Shown here: piece by piece, positions 9,113 through 17,563 of the stretch | Position numbering within the stretch: the stretch's first letter is position 1 | Layout of the letters: every line of letters starts with the position of its first letter | DNA from: Chloroflexi bacterium HGW-Chloroflexi-2 | GTDB lineage: Bacteria; Chloroflexota; Anaerolineae; Anaerolineales; Anaerolineaceae | Direction: 5' to 3' | NCBI GenBank assembly: GCA_002840735.1 | Contig: PHBY01000004.1 | Coordinates: forward strand, 248,001 to 312,000 | Length of the DNA: 64,000 nucleotides | The notes under the pieces: generated by a model | Database searches by the model: none | What the model was told of the DNA's origin: nothing | Seen by the model: the letters and a program-made list of their open reading frames with translations, nothing else | Position numbers and translations under genes: made by a program

Positions 9113-10420
9113 ATGATGTCATTAGAGGAAAGAATTGCAGAACAATTACCTGATTGGAGAGAACGGGTAAACCGGTTACGGAATGAATTTGGAGATTTTA
9201 AGGTTTGTGATGTAACCGTTTCTCAAATATATGGAGGGATTCGTGGCGTTCAAATTCAGGTCAGTGACATTTCTTACGTTGATCCATATGAGGGAATTCG
9301 TATTCGTGGATATTCAATTCCTGAATTATTGAAAATTCTCCCAAAATTTCCGGGTGCAGAATTTCCGTTGGCTGGAGGTGTTTATTACTTATTGTTGACC
9401 AATGAACTGCCAACCTTTGAAGATGCCATGATTGTAGAAGAGGAATGGCGTAAAAGAAGCTTAATTCCAACCTATGTATACAACACCATTCGGCGTATGC
9501 CGAAGGAAACTCATCCGATGACATTATTTTCAATCGGGATTATGGCTTTACAAAAAGAGTCCATATTTGCAAAGGAATATGAAATTGGTGTCGTTAAAGA
9601 TGATCATTGGCGTTATTTCTTACAGGATTCATTAAACCTGACAGCAAAATTACCCGGGTTAGCTGCTTTTATTTATAACCTGAAATATCAGGATGGAATT
9701 TACCTACCTCCCAAAGCGGATCATGATTGGAGCGCAAATTTTGGGGTGATGATCGATCGTGAAGGTGACCCAAAGTATTATGATCTTTGCCGCTTATTTT
9801 TCTTTTTGCATTGTGATCACGAAGGTGGAAATGTTTCAGCGCACGCCACACATCTGGTAAGTTCAGCTTTATCTGACGTATATCTTTCCTGTGCTGCGGG
9901 TATGAATGGATTAGCGGGACCGCTGCACGGCCTGGCGAACCAGGAATGTCTTAAATGGCTTCTGGACGTCAGTGAATATTTCAATGGCCTCCCCACTCAG
10001 GAACAATTGGAGAGCTTTCTTCGTCTATCATTATCGGAAGGCAAAATAATTCCAGGTTATGGGCATGCGGTCTTGAGAACAACAGATCCGAGATTTACCG
10101 CACAATTAGAATTTGCCAGAAGAAAAAAATTAGACAGTGATTTACTTAAACTGGTAGAGATGGTTTATGCAATCCTACCTGATATCTTAATGGAGAATGG
10201 CAAAGTGAGTAACCCCTGGCCAAATGTGGATGCGATTAATGGTGCTTTACAATATCACTTTGGTGTAAAAGAATTTGACTTCTATACAGTTTTGTTCGGA
10301 GTAAGTAGAATATTAGGCTTAACAGCGCATATTGTTTGGGCGAGAGCGCTATTGAAACCCATCGAACGACCGAAATCTCTGACAACTTCAATGTTGGAAT
10401 CAATGATTTCTAAAGAATAA
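9113..10420 (+). CDS. Citrate synthase, eukaryote-like long form
   Basis: It condenses oxaloacetate and acetyl-CoA to citrate. Catalytic blocks are present: GLAGPLHGLANQE with the first active-site histidine, PGYGHAVLRTTDPR with the second histidine, and PNVDAINGALQYHFG near the C-terminus with the catalytic aspartate. The VLRTTDPR wording and the 435-residue length resemble mitochondrial-type enzymes more than the E. coli hexameric form. AAAGGAGTG lies ahead of ATG 9113; a second ATG follows at once. The next gene starts 52 nt later with no terminator in between, suggesting joint transcription with the P-loop protein. Confidence 0.93.
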   Translation: MMSLEERIAEQLPDWRERVNRLRNEFGDFKVCDVTVSQIYGGIRGVQIQVSDISYVDPYEGIRIRGYSIPELLKILPKFPGAEFPLAGGVYYLLLTNELPTFEDAMIVEEEWRKRSLIPTYVYNTIRRMPKETHPMTLFSIGIMALQKESIFAKEYEIGVVKDDHWRYFLQDSLNLTAKLPGLAAFIYNLKYQDGIYLPPKADHDWSANFGVMIDREGDPKYYDLCRLFFFLHCDHEGGNVSAHATHLVSSALSDVYLSCAAGMNGLAGPLHGLANQECLKWLLDVSEYFNGLPTQEQLESFLRLSLSEGKIIPGYGHAVLRTTDPRFTAQLEFARRKKLDSDLLKLVEMVYAILPDILMENGKVSNPWPNVDAINGALQYHFGVKEFDFYTVLFGVSRILGLTAHIVWARALLKPIERPKSLTTSMLESMISKE

Positions 10421-10472
10421 AATCTAATTTAAAAGTGTTACTTCTAGCATAATATTGGTACGAGGAGAAAAA

Positions 10473-12239
10473 ATGGAAAATGGCTCTTATGAAGTTTATG
10501 GTGATAAATTAGTTCTGAGAACCCGGAACCGATTATGTGACAACGTTGATGAATTAATCAACAGCAAATTATTTTTAGATTTATTAAGTAAGTATGTTCG
10601 TTATTTATTCCGTCAGCAATCACGGTTATTACGGGTATTCTTTAATGAAGAGAAAGTTACACCTGAAGAATTAAAAACGATGCAGACAACCTTGTTGTTA
10701 CTATCAAAATTACCGGCGGATCAGGTATGCAAGATTGTTCCTGAAAGTTTGACTTTCTTTGAAGATCTCGATTTGCTCAGCGATTTTGTGGAACAATTCT
10801 ATAATTTCTGGCGACGTTTACAACGATTAGTAGTGCTTGATTCGGTGGATGATCGTCTGGATAAACGGCCTTACAGGTCCTTCACAGAGACTGTTGAAAA
10901 ATTGATGCATGTGGTGCGTAGTGCCCAACGTGATATCCTTGAAAATATTTCTGGTAACCATCCCAGAGTTTATCGCCAGGTCAGTGCTGGAGCGAATATT
11001 GCCGCAATTACGCTTCCGTATCATATGCCATTCATTTGCAAATATGAGGATAAATTATGTGATATTTTGATGACCCGCCAGGTATTAATATATCCTCCAT
11101 TAATTTTTAATACACCTAACAACAAAAGAAGTGGAAAATTCAAAAGGATTGATCACAACCCTATTGATCATCTTAATATTGATCCTGAACAATGGTTGTG
11201 TTACCCTGCCAAGGTCGGTGAATTAATCATCCTGGTTTATTTTACCGTGCAATGGTTTGAGTTGGGTTTTTCCTTAAGTAATTTATTTGAACTGGCTGAA
11301 GACGCAGATTTAAAGAAAAAGCCGGATGCGATTTATTTTTATGGTATTCCTGTAGAAGGGGAAAAAGATCCGGATACTTCTGAGACAATTTTTTATGACG
11401 ATAAGGAAAACGACATTCTGATAGGTACTGTGCCATATCGCAAAGAATATGCATATTTTGGCTACCTTAAAAAAATGATTCTTACCTTACACAATGTTAA
11501 GATGATGAAAATTGGCAGAATGCCATTTCATGGTGCCATGTTCCATATTGTCTTAAGAAATGCAGGTACCTCGAATGTCGTTTTGATCGGAGATACGGGT
11601 GCAGGAAAATCAGAGACACTGGAAGCACTGCGCGGTATCATCGAAGATCAGGTGGAGGATCTAGTGATCATCGCTGATGATATGGGCTCAATCGATATCC
11701 TTCCTGATGGCAGAATCATGGGGTATGGCACTGAAATTGGCGCTTTCGTAAGGTTGGACGATTTGCAAAAAGGTTATGCTTTCGGCCAAATTGACCGATC
11801 CATCATTATGAATCCAGATCAAGTAAATGCGCGGGTTGTGTTGCCAGTAACGAAGTTTAAGAGTGTTGTGGAAGGATATGAGGTTGATTTTGTTCTGTAT
11901 GCGAACAACTACGACACGGTGGATGAAGATCATCCTGCGGTAGAAAGAATCAAGTCTCCTGATCAAGCCATCGATGTATTCCGTTCAGGTGCAGTGATGA
12001 GCAAAGGAACCACCACCACCACCGGTTTGACTCATTCGTATTTTGCCAATATTTTTGGCCCCCCTGAATATAGAGATCTACATGATGAAATTGCCCAAAA
12101 ATTCTTTCAGGCTTTTTACGATAAGAATGTGTTCGTTGGAGAAATGCGAACGCAATTAGGCGTTTCGGGAAAAGAATTCTCAGGCCCTGAAGATTCTGCA
12201 CGAGCTTTATTGGAGATTTTAAAAGAGAAACCGAAATAA
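10473..12239 (+). CDS. PEPCK / HPr-kinase-fold P-loop protein, function unknown
   Basis: The 588-residue protein (ATG 10473, with GAGGAGA in front; an upstream start at 10455 is less likely) has a large N-terminal region of unknown fold and a C-terminal nucleotide-binding region. A P-loop GDTGAGKSE sits near residue 373 and an acidic pair in IIADDMGS near 400, followed by GYGTEIGAFVRLDD. The P-loop reads like HPr kinase (GxSGxGKSE) while size and the DD motif resemble ATP-type PEP carboxykinase; these two families share a fold. A run of five threonines (GTTTTTG) lies near 512. Placement after citrate synthase suggests a role at the PEP/oxaloacetate node, but neither carboxykinase nor protein kinase activity can be asserted. 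Confidence 0.6.
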   Translation: MENGSYEVYGDKLVLRTRNRLCDNVDELINSKLFLDLLSKYVRYLFRQQSRLLRVFFNEEKVTPEELKTMQTTLLLLSKLPADQVCKIVPESLTFFEDLDLLSDFVEQFYNFWRRLQRLVVLDSVDDRLDKRPYRSFTETVEKLMHVVRSAQRDILENISGNHPRVYRQVSAGANIAAITLPYHMPFICKYEDKLCDILMTRQVLIYPPLIFNTPNNKRSGKFKRIDHNPIDHLNIDPEQWLCYPAKVGELIILVYFTVQWFELGFSLSNLFELAEDADLKKKPDAIYFYGIPVEGEKDPDTSETIFYDDKENDILIGTVPYRKEYAYFGYLKKMILTLHNVKMMKIGRMPFHGAMFHIVLRNAGTSNVVLIGDTGAGKSETLEALRGIIEDQVEDLVIIADDMGSIDILPDGRIMGYGTEIGAFVRLDDLQKGYAFGQIDRSIIMNPDQVNARVVLPVTKFKSVVEGYEVDFVLYANNYDTVDEDHPAVERIKSPDQAIDVFRSGAVMSKGTTTTTGLTHSYFANIFGPPEYRDLHDEIAQKFFQAFYDKNVFVGEMRTQLGVSGKEFSGPEDSARALLEILKEKPK

Positions 12240-12256
12240 TCCTTCTTAAAATTGGA

Positions 12257-13405
12257 TTATGGAGAACTCATTTCTCCCAATGTAACTTCAACCGTCAGTA
12301 ATTGATTCTCGCGAGAAAACTCTAGAGTAATTTGTTGATTGGGTTCGTATTCAAATAAAGCATTGATAAAGGAATGTTGTTCATCAATCACAACATCGCC
12401 AATTTTTGTGATGATGTCTCCCGGTCGTAAACCTGAAATCTCTGCCGGACTGTTGCGGTCAATTGCGGTGATATAGGCACCATAATTGACAGACAGGTTA
12501 TACCAGGACGCAATCCGTGGCGTAACATTCTGATAACTTGTCCCGAGGTAAGGACGGGCAAAATAGCCTTTCTCAATGATATGCTGAGCGATCATGGCGG
12601 CTGTATTGGATGAAATAGCAAAGCCAAGCGCTTCAGCGCTGGCGCTGGAATTATTGCTTCCACGGATCACCAATGTGTTTATACCTATTACTTCACCAGC
12701 CAGATTTAATAATGGTCCACCAGAATTACCAGAGTTAATAGCGGCGTCGGTTTGAATTAAATCCTCGATAGCATATCCTTCACCACTATCCAGAGTTCTG
12801 CCGGTGGCACTGATGACACCCACAGTGACCGAATTTCTGAATGTGCCTAAAGGAGAGCCAATCGCGATCACCGTTTCACCAGGTTTTAAATTATCGGAAT
12901 TTCCAATTTTAGCAATTCCAGGGACTTTTCCTTCAATTTTGAGCACAGCCAAATCTGCAAAAACATCGCGGCTGATCAATTCGGCTGGATGTTCGGTTCC
13001 GTCATTGAGAATTACAGAGAGAGTCTTTGTTCCTTCAACAACATGATTGTTGCTGAGGATGTACCCATCTTCGGAAATAATCACACCGCTTCCACTGACT
13101 TCCTGGTCCGAGGTTACACCAAAAAATGTTGCCCGACCGCTGATTGTGCCTACAACAGTAACCACAGCTGGTTCTACTTCCTGAACCACAGAAGTTATGG
13201 TCGTTTCGATATTCGAATTCGAAAAACTTAACGTGGAAGGAATAGATACAGTTGGAGATGGAGCAGTTTGGTTTTCAAACGAGAGTGTGGAATTTCTCTC
13301 AACAACTTTTAAGGTTATGAAACTTCCACCGATCGCTCCTAAAAATGAGCTACCTAGCATGACTAAAATGATGATTAAGAAATATAAAATTTTCTTGGGA
13401 TCCAT
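12257..13405 (-). CDS. Membrane-anchored HtrA/DegP-like serine protease
   Basis: An N-terminal hydrophobic segment (about 6-28) anchors the protein, followed by a trypsin-like domain and one PDZ domain. The catalytic triad is visible: His in SNNHVVEG, Asp in VFADLAVLKI and Ser in INSGNSGGPLLN. The PDZ domain covers roughly the last 100 residues with SGLRPGDIITKIG. The enzyme degrades or refolds damaged extracytoplasmic proteins. I prefer ATG 13405, preceded by AAGGTG; a GTG at 13420 would add five residues and has no ribosome-binding site. It faces the P-loop gene tail to tail (17 nt) and diverges from the M23 lipoprotein. Confidence 0.9.
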   Translation of the reverse strand: MDPKKILYFLIIILVMLGSSFLGAIGGSFITLKVVERNSTLSFENQTAPSPTVSIPSTLSFSNSNIETTITSVVQEVEPAVVTVVGTISGRATFFGVTSDQEVSGSGVIISEDGYILSNNHVVEGTKTLSVILNDGTEHPAELISRDVFADLAVLKIEGKVPGIAKIGNSDNLKPGETVIAIGSPLGTFRNSVTVGVISATGRTLDSGEGYAIEDLIQTDAAINSGNSGGPLLNLAGEVIGINTLVIRGSNNSSASAEALGFAISSNTAAMIAQHIIEKGYFARPYLGTSYQNVTPRIASWYNLSVNYGAYITAIDRNSPAEISGLRPGDIITKIGDVVIDEQHSFINALFEYEPNQQITLEFSRENQLLTVEVTLGEMSSP

Positions 13406-13465
13406 GTTTAAAATTTTCACCTTAGATTTTTTAATGTGTCATCCATTTTAATCGCTATTTATAAG

Positions 13466-13471
13466 TACAAT
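13466..13471 (+). promoter_or_regulatory. -10 element for a leaderless M23 lipoprotein transcript
   Basis: TACAAT sits 6 nt before ATG 13478, with no ribosome-binding site, the same layout as pstS, the gene at 15123 and the small ORF at 39695. No convincing -35 box is visible. Confidence 0.4.
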
Positions 13472-13477
13472 ATTAGA

Positions 13478-14335
13478 ATGAAATTTTTTGCTTTTCTATT
13501 TACTATTTTCATTCTACTTTTGACGGGATGTGCATCTAAAGTACCCTTTGTGGAAGTCATTACTCCAATATTTGAAGTTACAGAAACACTTGAGATGAAA
13601 GAAAAATCATCTCCTACATTTGCCAAAACGATTGTTCCGACCACTACCCCTGCACCGACAGAGAAGGCGATTAATGTCTGTTCTCCGTTATTCGAATTTC
13701 CAACAGAAAACCTGGTCAACATGATATCCAATCCATTTCATCCCCCCAAGTCAGGTTCAGATGATCCGCACCAGGGGGTGGATTTCAGTGTCGTTGATCC
13801 CGACCTCCGTATTGCGTTAAAAGGCTCTGCTGTACAGGCAATTTTGGCTGGTGAGGTTGTCATGCTGATGAATGACCGATTTCCTTATGGCAATGCCATT
13901 CTGGTGGAAACGCCGTTTAGAAATTTACCAGTTGGATGGAAAGAAAACCTGGAGAACCAAACCAAACCTAATTTATTTGGTTCTATCCCCTCCTTAACAT
14001 GTCCGACAGGTTGGGATCTGCCTGATCAGGAAAATAATGACCTTTCTTTGTATATCCTCTATGCCCATCTTGATACTCCTACGGTGTATGAGCTGGGTGA
14101 CCAGGTGGCTTGTGGTGATGGAATCGGTTCAATAGGGGATAGTGGTAATGCCCTTGCTCCGCACCTGCATATAGAAATGCGCTATGGCTATTCTTCTGAC
14201 ATCGAAGGTAGCATGGCTCATTACACTGTCAGCGCTGATGAACAGGAAATGCGTAATTATTGTCGTTGGCGGGTGAGTGGCTGGTACCGAATTATGGATC
14301 CAATGGATTTGTTTTTCACACCCCCCAATCCCTAA
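13478..14335 (+). CDS. M23 (LytM-like) peptidase lipoprotein
   Basis: The protein has a lipoprotein signal with lipobox LLLTGC, a low-complexity Thr/Pro linker, and a C-terminal M23 metallopeptidase domain. Zinc-site motifs are HQGVDFS (HxxxD) and APHLHIEMRYG (HxH). Members cleave peptide cross-links of peptidoglycan. The segment between the motifs is longer than in minimal LytM domains and includes an insertion with a Cys pair. The start is set at ATG 13478, right after the -10 box; 14 upstream in-frame codons give no signal peptide. The gene overlaps the opposite-strand lipoprotein gene by 4 nt at their stops. Confidence 0.85.
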   Translation: MKFFAFLFTIFILLLTGCASKVPFVEVITPIFEVTETLEMKEKSSPTFAKTIVPTTTPAPTEKAINVCSPLFEFPTENLVNMISNPFHPPKSGSDDPHQGVDFSVVDPDLRIALKGSAVQAILAGEVVMLMNDRFPYGNAILVETPFRNLPVGWKENLENQTKPNLFGSIPSLTCPTGWDLPDQENNDLSLYILYAHLDTPTVYELGDQVACGDGIGSIGDSGNALAPHLHIEMRYGYSSDIEGSMAHYTVSADEQEMRNYCRWRVSGWYRIMDPMDLFFTPPNP

Positions 14336-15123
14336 GGGGATAAATTTCTTAAGTCAGAATACCCCAATTCCAACATCCAGCGACAAAGTATGGGTCCACC
14401 GTGTTCATCCGGAACGGGAGCTAATCCGTTTTCTTGTGGAATGCCATTAAATCCCCGGAAATAACCGAATTCTCCGGTTAATTGGTCTCGTGCAGGACCA
14501 GATAAATCCTGGTCTCCAATCGCAATGGCATGAATGTGGATGGGAGAACCAGGATACAACTGATCAAAATCTCTTAACCAGGCTGCAAATCCAGCAATCC
14601 GTAAAGCCTGGATCAATGGCTCAATATCAGCATATAAGACCTGATAGGTGCCATATTGGATTACTGATAAATCAACTGCTCCTCCACCAATATGTGTCCC
14701 AAAACTGGCGGAAACCAGGTTGGTATAACTTCCCTGGGTAAGGTGATAGCCTGTCAGTTCGATTTCACCGCCATAAATGGATTGGGCATGTTCCAGCATT
14801 GAGAAGGTGCGCTGATTGATGTACATGCCATTAATTTCGACCTGATCATAATTTTCTGGCGGTTTTTGGCAATTATCTGGCTCAATTAATTCTGGAGTTA
14901 GTCTGGATGAAATCGTTGGGGTGAAAGAAGGAACAATGGTGGCTGTGTTCGAAGGTTGAGAGGTGATCGTTTGGGCAAAAGTCGCTGTTGGAGCAAAGGC
15001 GGCTGTTGTGATTGTTGTTGGCTGAATTGTGGATTTATCGGATGGAACACAGGCTGATAAAAAGACCATCATATGGAGGAATAACAAAGCACACAAAGCA
15101 GATGAAATTTTTCGATGAGACAT
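14332..15123 (-). CDS. Lipoprotein with M15/Hedgehog-type peptidase-like domain
   Basis: A signal peptide with lipobox LSAC is followed by a Thr-rich linker (about 30-75) and a globular domain. GTHIGGGAVDLS matches the (S/T)HxxGxAxD zinc motif of M15 D,D-peptidases and the Hedgehog fold, and GSPIHIHAIA supplies the HxH end of the site. This suggests a zinc carboxypeptidase or amidase acting on peptidoglycan; family membership is inferred from these motifs alone. TAAAAT lies 6 nt before the ATG with no ribosome-binding site. It shares its stop region with the convergent M23 lipoprotein, and lies 44 nt after the CLC gene. Confidence 0.6.
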   Translation of the reverse strand: MSHRKISSALCALLFLHMMVFLSACVPSDKSTIQPTTITTAAFAPTATFAQTITSQPSNTATIVPSFTPTISSRLTPELIEPDNCQKPPENYDQVEINGMYINQRTFSMLEHAQSIYGGEIELTGYHLTQGSYTNLVSASFGTHIGGGAVDLSVIQYGTYQVLYADIEPLIQALRIAGFAAWLRDFDQLYPGSPIHIHAIAIGDQDLSGPARDQLTGEFGYFRGFNGIPQENGLAPVPDEHGGPILCRWMLELGYSDLRNLSP

Positions 15124-15167
15124 GATTTCATTTTACCTGAACAGTTGGTTCTATTTAACACAAAAAA

Positions 15168-17474
15168 TTATTCGGATCCCAGTAATGTCCGGGCAACCTT
15201 AATATCAGCTTCCATTCCATAGACTTCAACGACATCATCGATGTGAAAAATTGTTTCACCGTGGGGAATAATTGTTTTATGATTCCTAATAATACTTACA
15301 ATCAAAATATTCCCAGGAAGTTTAATTTCTTTGACCATTTTTCCAGTAATTTTTGAACCAGCTTTAATAATAATCTCTTCATGATAGGACTTTTGGTGGT
15401 CGGGTTCCAGAATTTCTATACCTTGTCCCGTTAGAATTTTCTCCACATCTTTGGCACAATCCTCCTCAGAGAATATGGTTAAGGCATCCCCTTTTTTCAG
15501 GATGGTTTGCCCATCAACAACTTTTAGTTCCCGACCTCTTCGTATTGAAACGATCACACAATGCCCTGGCAGCCTGATCTCACTCACTCTTTTACCCACC
15601 ACATGCGAATTGGCGGGTATATTCAAGTGGATAAATTTTGCTTCATCCAATTTCCCCAATTTGATAATTTCAACATCATGTTGCATGTTTGCTTTTTTGG
15701 TGATGGCATGGTCATAGGCTTTGATGACATCCTGACGATAGATCATGCCCAGTAACTTTTTAGGATCAGCTTCATCCACCACTGGTAACAGGCTGATGTC
15801 ATGTGTGCTCATACGAAATATTGCTTGCCACATGGGCTCATTGGGATGAGCAAATAATAAATCTCCCATTGATGCGATATACGATAATTCTGTAGAGCCT
15901 GGCATTTCCTTTTTTCGGGCTTCTCGGAGATCATTTGTGGTTATCACACCAACCAGGTCACCAATCAAATCAGTAACTGGTAACCCTGTAAGCCGCGTTT
16001 TAGAAAAAAGCATTTCTAAATCCTCAAGGGTTTGATTTGATTTTATGGATAAGATATCCGTTGACATGACTTCCCCAACAAAAATTCCCTGCATTACATC
16101 TACATCCTGGATCTGACTTAATTTAATTCCACGCCGGGTAAGTTTGAGGGTATAGATGGAATCTTTACTGAGGATTCTTGAAATGATTGTGCTTAAGACG
16201 GAGGCAAGCATTAATGGCAGGATCAATTGATAATTATTAGTCATTTCAAATAAGATCAGGATGGCGGTCATCGGTGCGTGGGTAGCGCCACTGAAGAAAG
16301 AAGCCATTCCCACCAATGCATATGCGCCAGCACCGGCGGTTATATTTGGAAAAACGGTCGTTGCCCAACTTCCAAAACCTGCTCCCAGCATACTACCCAT
16401 GAAGAGAGAGGGGGCAAAAATACCACCTGAATTACCTGAACCCAACGTGAATAGCGTTGCTAACAATTTCAGAACAAACAGTAAAAAAGCCGCTTTTAAT
16501 GTAAATTCTCCGAAAAGGGCTGGGGTCATTGATTCATATCCAACACCGAAAATTCTGGGGAAACCTTCCGGCGTTTTAATCGTGAAGATTCCCAACACGC
16601 CCAATAACAATGCGCCGATCGTAGGTTTTATCCAGGCAGGAATTTTGATATCATCAAACAGATCTTCAACGATATATAATAACCGGCTAAATCCCACCGA
16701 AGCAAATGCTGCAATAATGGCCAGGAGTGTATATAAAAGCAATTCCCAGGGACTCTTTAAAAAATATTGAGGGACCATGAATGTTCGAAAGTCACCCATG
16801 AAAAAATGAGCAATGGAGTCTGCAATGACCGCGGAAATGACAACCGCACCAAAATAAACAGAACTGATGCGATTTAAGATGACTTCCATGGCAAATATAG
16901 CGCCAGCAATAGGGGCATTGAAAATTGCAGCGATTCCTCCGGCTGCCCCACAGGCTACCAGTGTTTTGGTGCGTTCTTCATTCAATTTCAGGAATTGACC
17001 AATGGTTGAACCCAGTGAAGAACCAATTTGAGCGATTGGTCCCTCACTTCCAACTGATCCACCAGTACCGATGCAGATCGCAGAGGTGATGGCTTTGACA
17101 ATCCCAACCTGAGGTTTAATTTTGCCACCCCGGAGTGCTACAGCCAGCATGACTTCAGGCACACCGTGTCCTTTTGCTTCGTGAGCAAAAAGATAAATGA
17201 TTGGTCCTGTAATCAGGGCTCCTGTCATTGGAATGATGACTAAGTGCCAGGGATGGATGGATTGCAGTGTGTGGGCAACATCTTCGAAAGCAATCTTTTG
17301 AACGCTTTCAACCAGGTAGGTAAAAAGCACTGCACCAAATCCAGAACCAATACCCACCAGAATGGCAGTACCGATCAGGATTCCAGAATCTGAAATGGGA
17401 CGATTTTCCACTTCCTGTCTGAATTTTGTTAGCAGATTTTTGAATCGGACTAAAATTCCTTGTTTTACATCCAT
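15168..17474 (-). CDS. CLC-family chloride channel with CBS and RCK-C domains
   Basis: Residues 30-450 form the CLC membrane domain; CBS domains occupy about 460-590 and two TrkA-C (RCK-C) domains about 605-768. Filter motifs are GHGVPE (102-107), GSEGP (142-146, gating Glu144) and GSGNSGGIFAP. The proton-pathway glutamate of CLC exchangers (E. coli Glu203, in FIIEE) is valine here: FAMEV, Val198. Valine at this place is typical of CLC channels, so passive chloride conduction is more likely than H+/Cl- exchange. CBS and RCK-C domains suggest nucleotide or ion gating. GGAGG is 24 nt before the ATG, which is distant, and an in-frame stop excludes upstream starts. Confidence 0.9.
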   Translation of the reverse strand: MDVKQGILVRFKNLLTKFRQEVENRPISDSGILIGTAILVGIGSGFGAVLFTYLVESVQKIAFEDVAHTLQSIHPWHLVIIPMTGALITGPIIYLFAHEAKGHGVPEVMLAVALRGGKIKPQVGIVKAITSAICIGTGGSVGSEGPIAQIGSSLGSTIGQFLKLNEERTKTLVACGAAGGIAAIFNAPIAGAIFAMEVILNRISSVYFGAVVISAVIADSIAHFFMGDFRTFMVPQYFLKSPWELLLYTLLAIIAAFASVGFSRLLYIVEDLFDDIKIPAWIKPTIGALLLGVLGIFTIKTPEGFPRIFGVGYESMTPALFGEFTLKAAFLLFVLKLLATLFTLGSGNSGGIFAPSLFMGSMLGAGFGSWATTVFPNITAGAGAYALVGMASFFSGATHAPMTAILILFEMTNNYQLILPLMLASVLSTIISRILSKDSIYTLKLTRRGIKLSQIQDVDVMQGIFVGEVMSTDILSIKSNQTLEDLEMLFSKTRLTGLPVTDLIGDLVGVITTNDLREARKKEMPGSTELSYIASMGDLLFAHPNEPMWQAIFRMSTHDISLLPVVDEADPKKLLGMIYRQDVIKAYDHAITKKANMQHDVEIIKLGKLDEAKFIHLNIPANSHVVGKRVSEIRLPGHCVIVSIRRGRELKVVDGQTILKKGDALTIFSEEDCAKDVEKILTGQGIEILEPDHQKSYHEEIIIKAGSKITGKMVKEIKLPGNILIVSIIRNHKTIIPHGETIFHIDDVVEVYGMEADIKVARTLLGSE

Positions 17475-17563
17475 GATTTAAAGACTTGGGTTTTTCCTCC
17501 AAAAGCAGTACCATCTACACCTAACGTTCAGGTAGATATGACATGGGTACTCAATAACAGTGA

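Noticed and set aside
12010-12027. Run of ACC triplets as a microsatellite with regulatory meaning
   Set aside because: It encodes five threonines inside a conserved-looking segment of the P-loop protein; no sign of slippage.
16261-16770. 169-residue open frame antisense to the CLC channel gene
   Set aside because: Opposite a strongly supported gene; sequence is a low-complexity echo of membrane helices.
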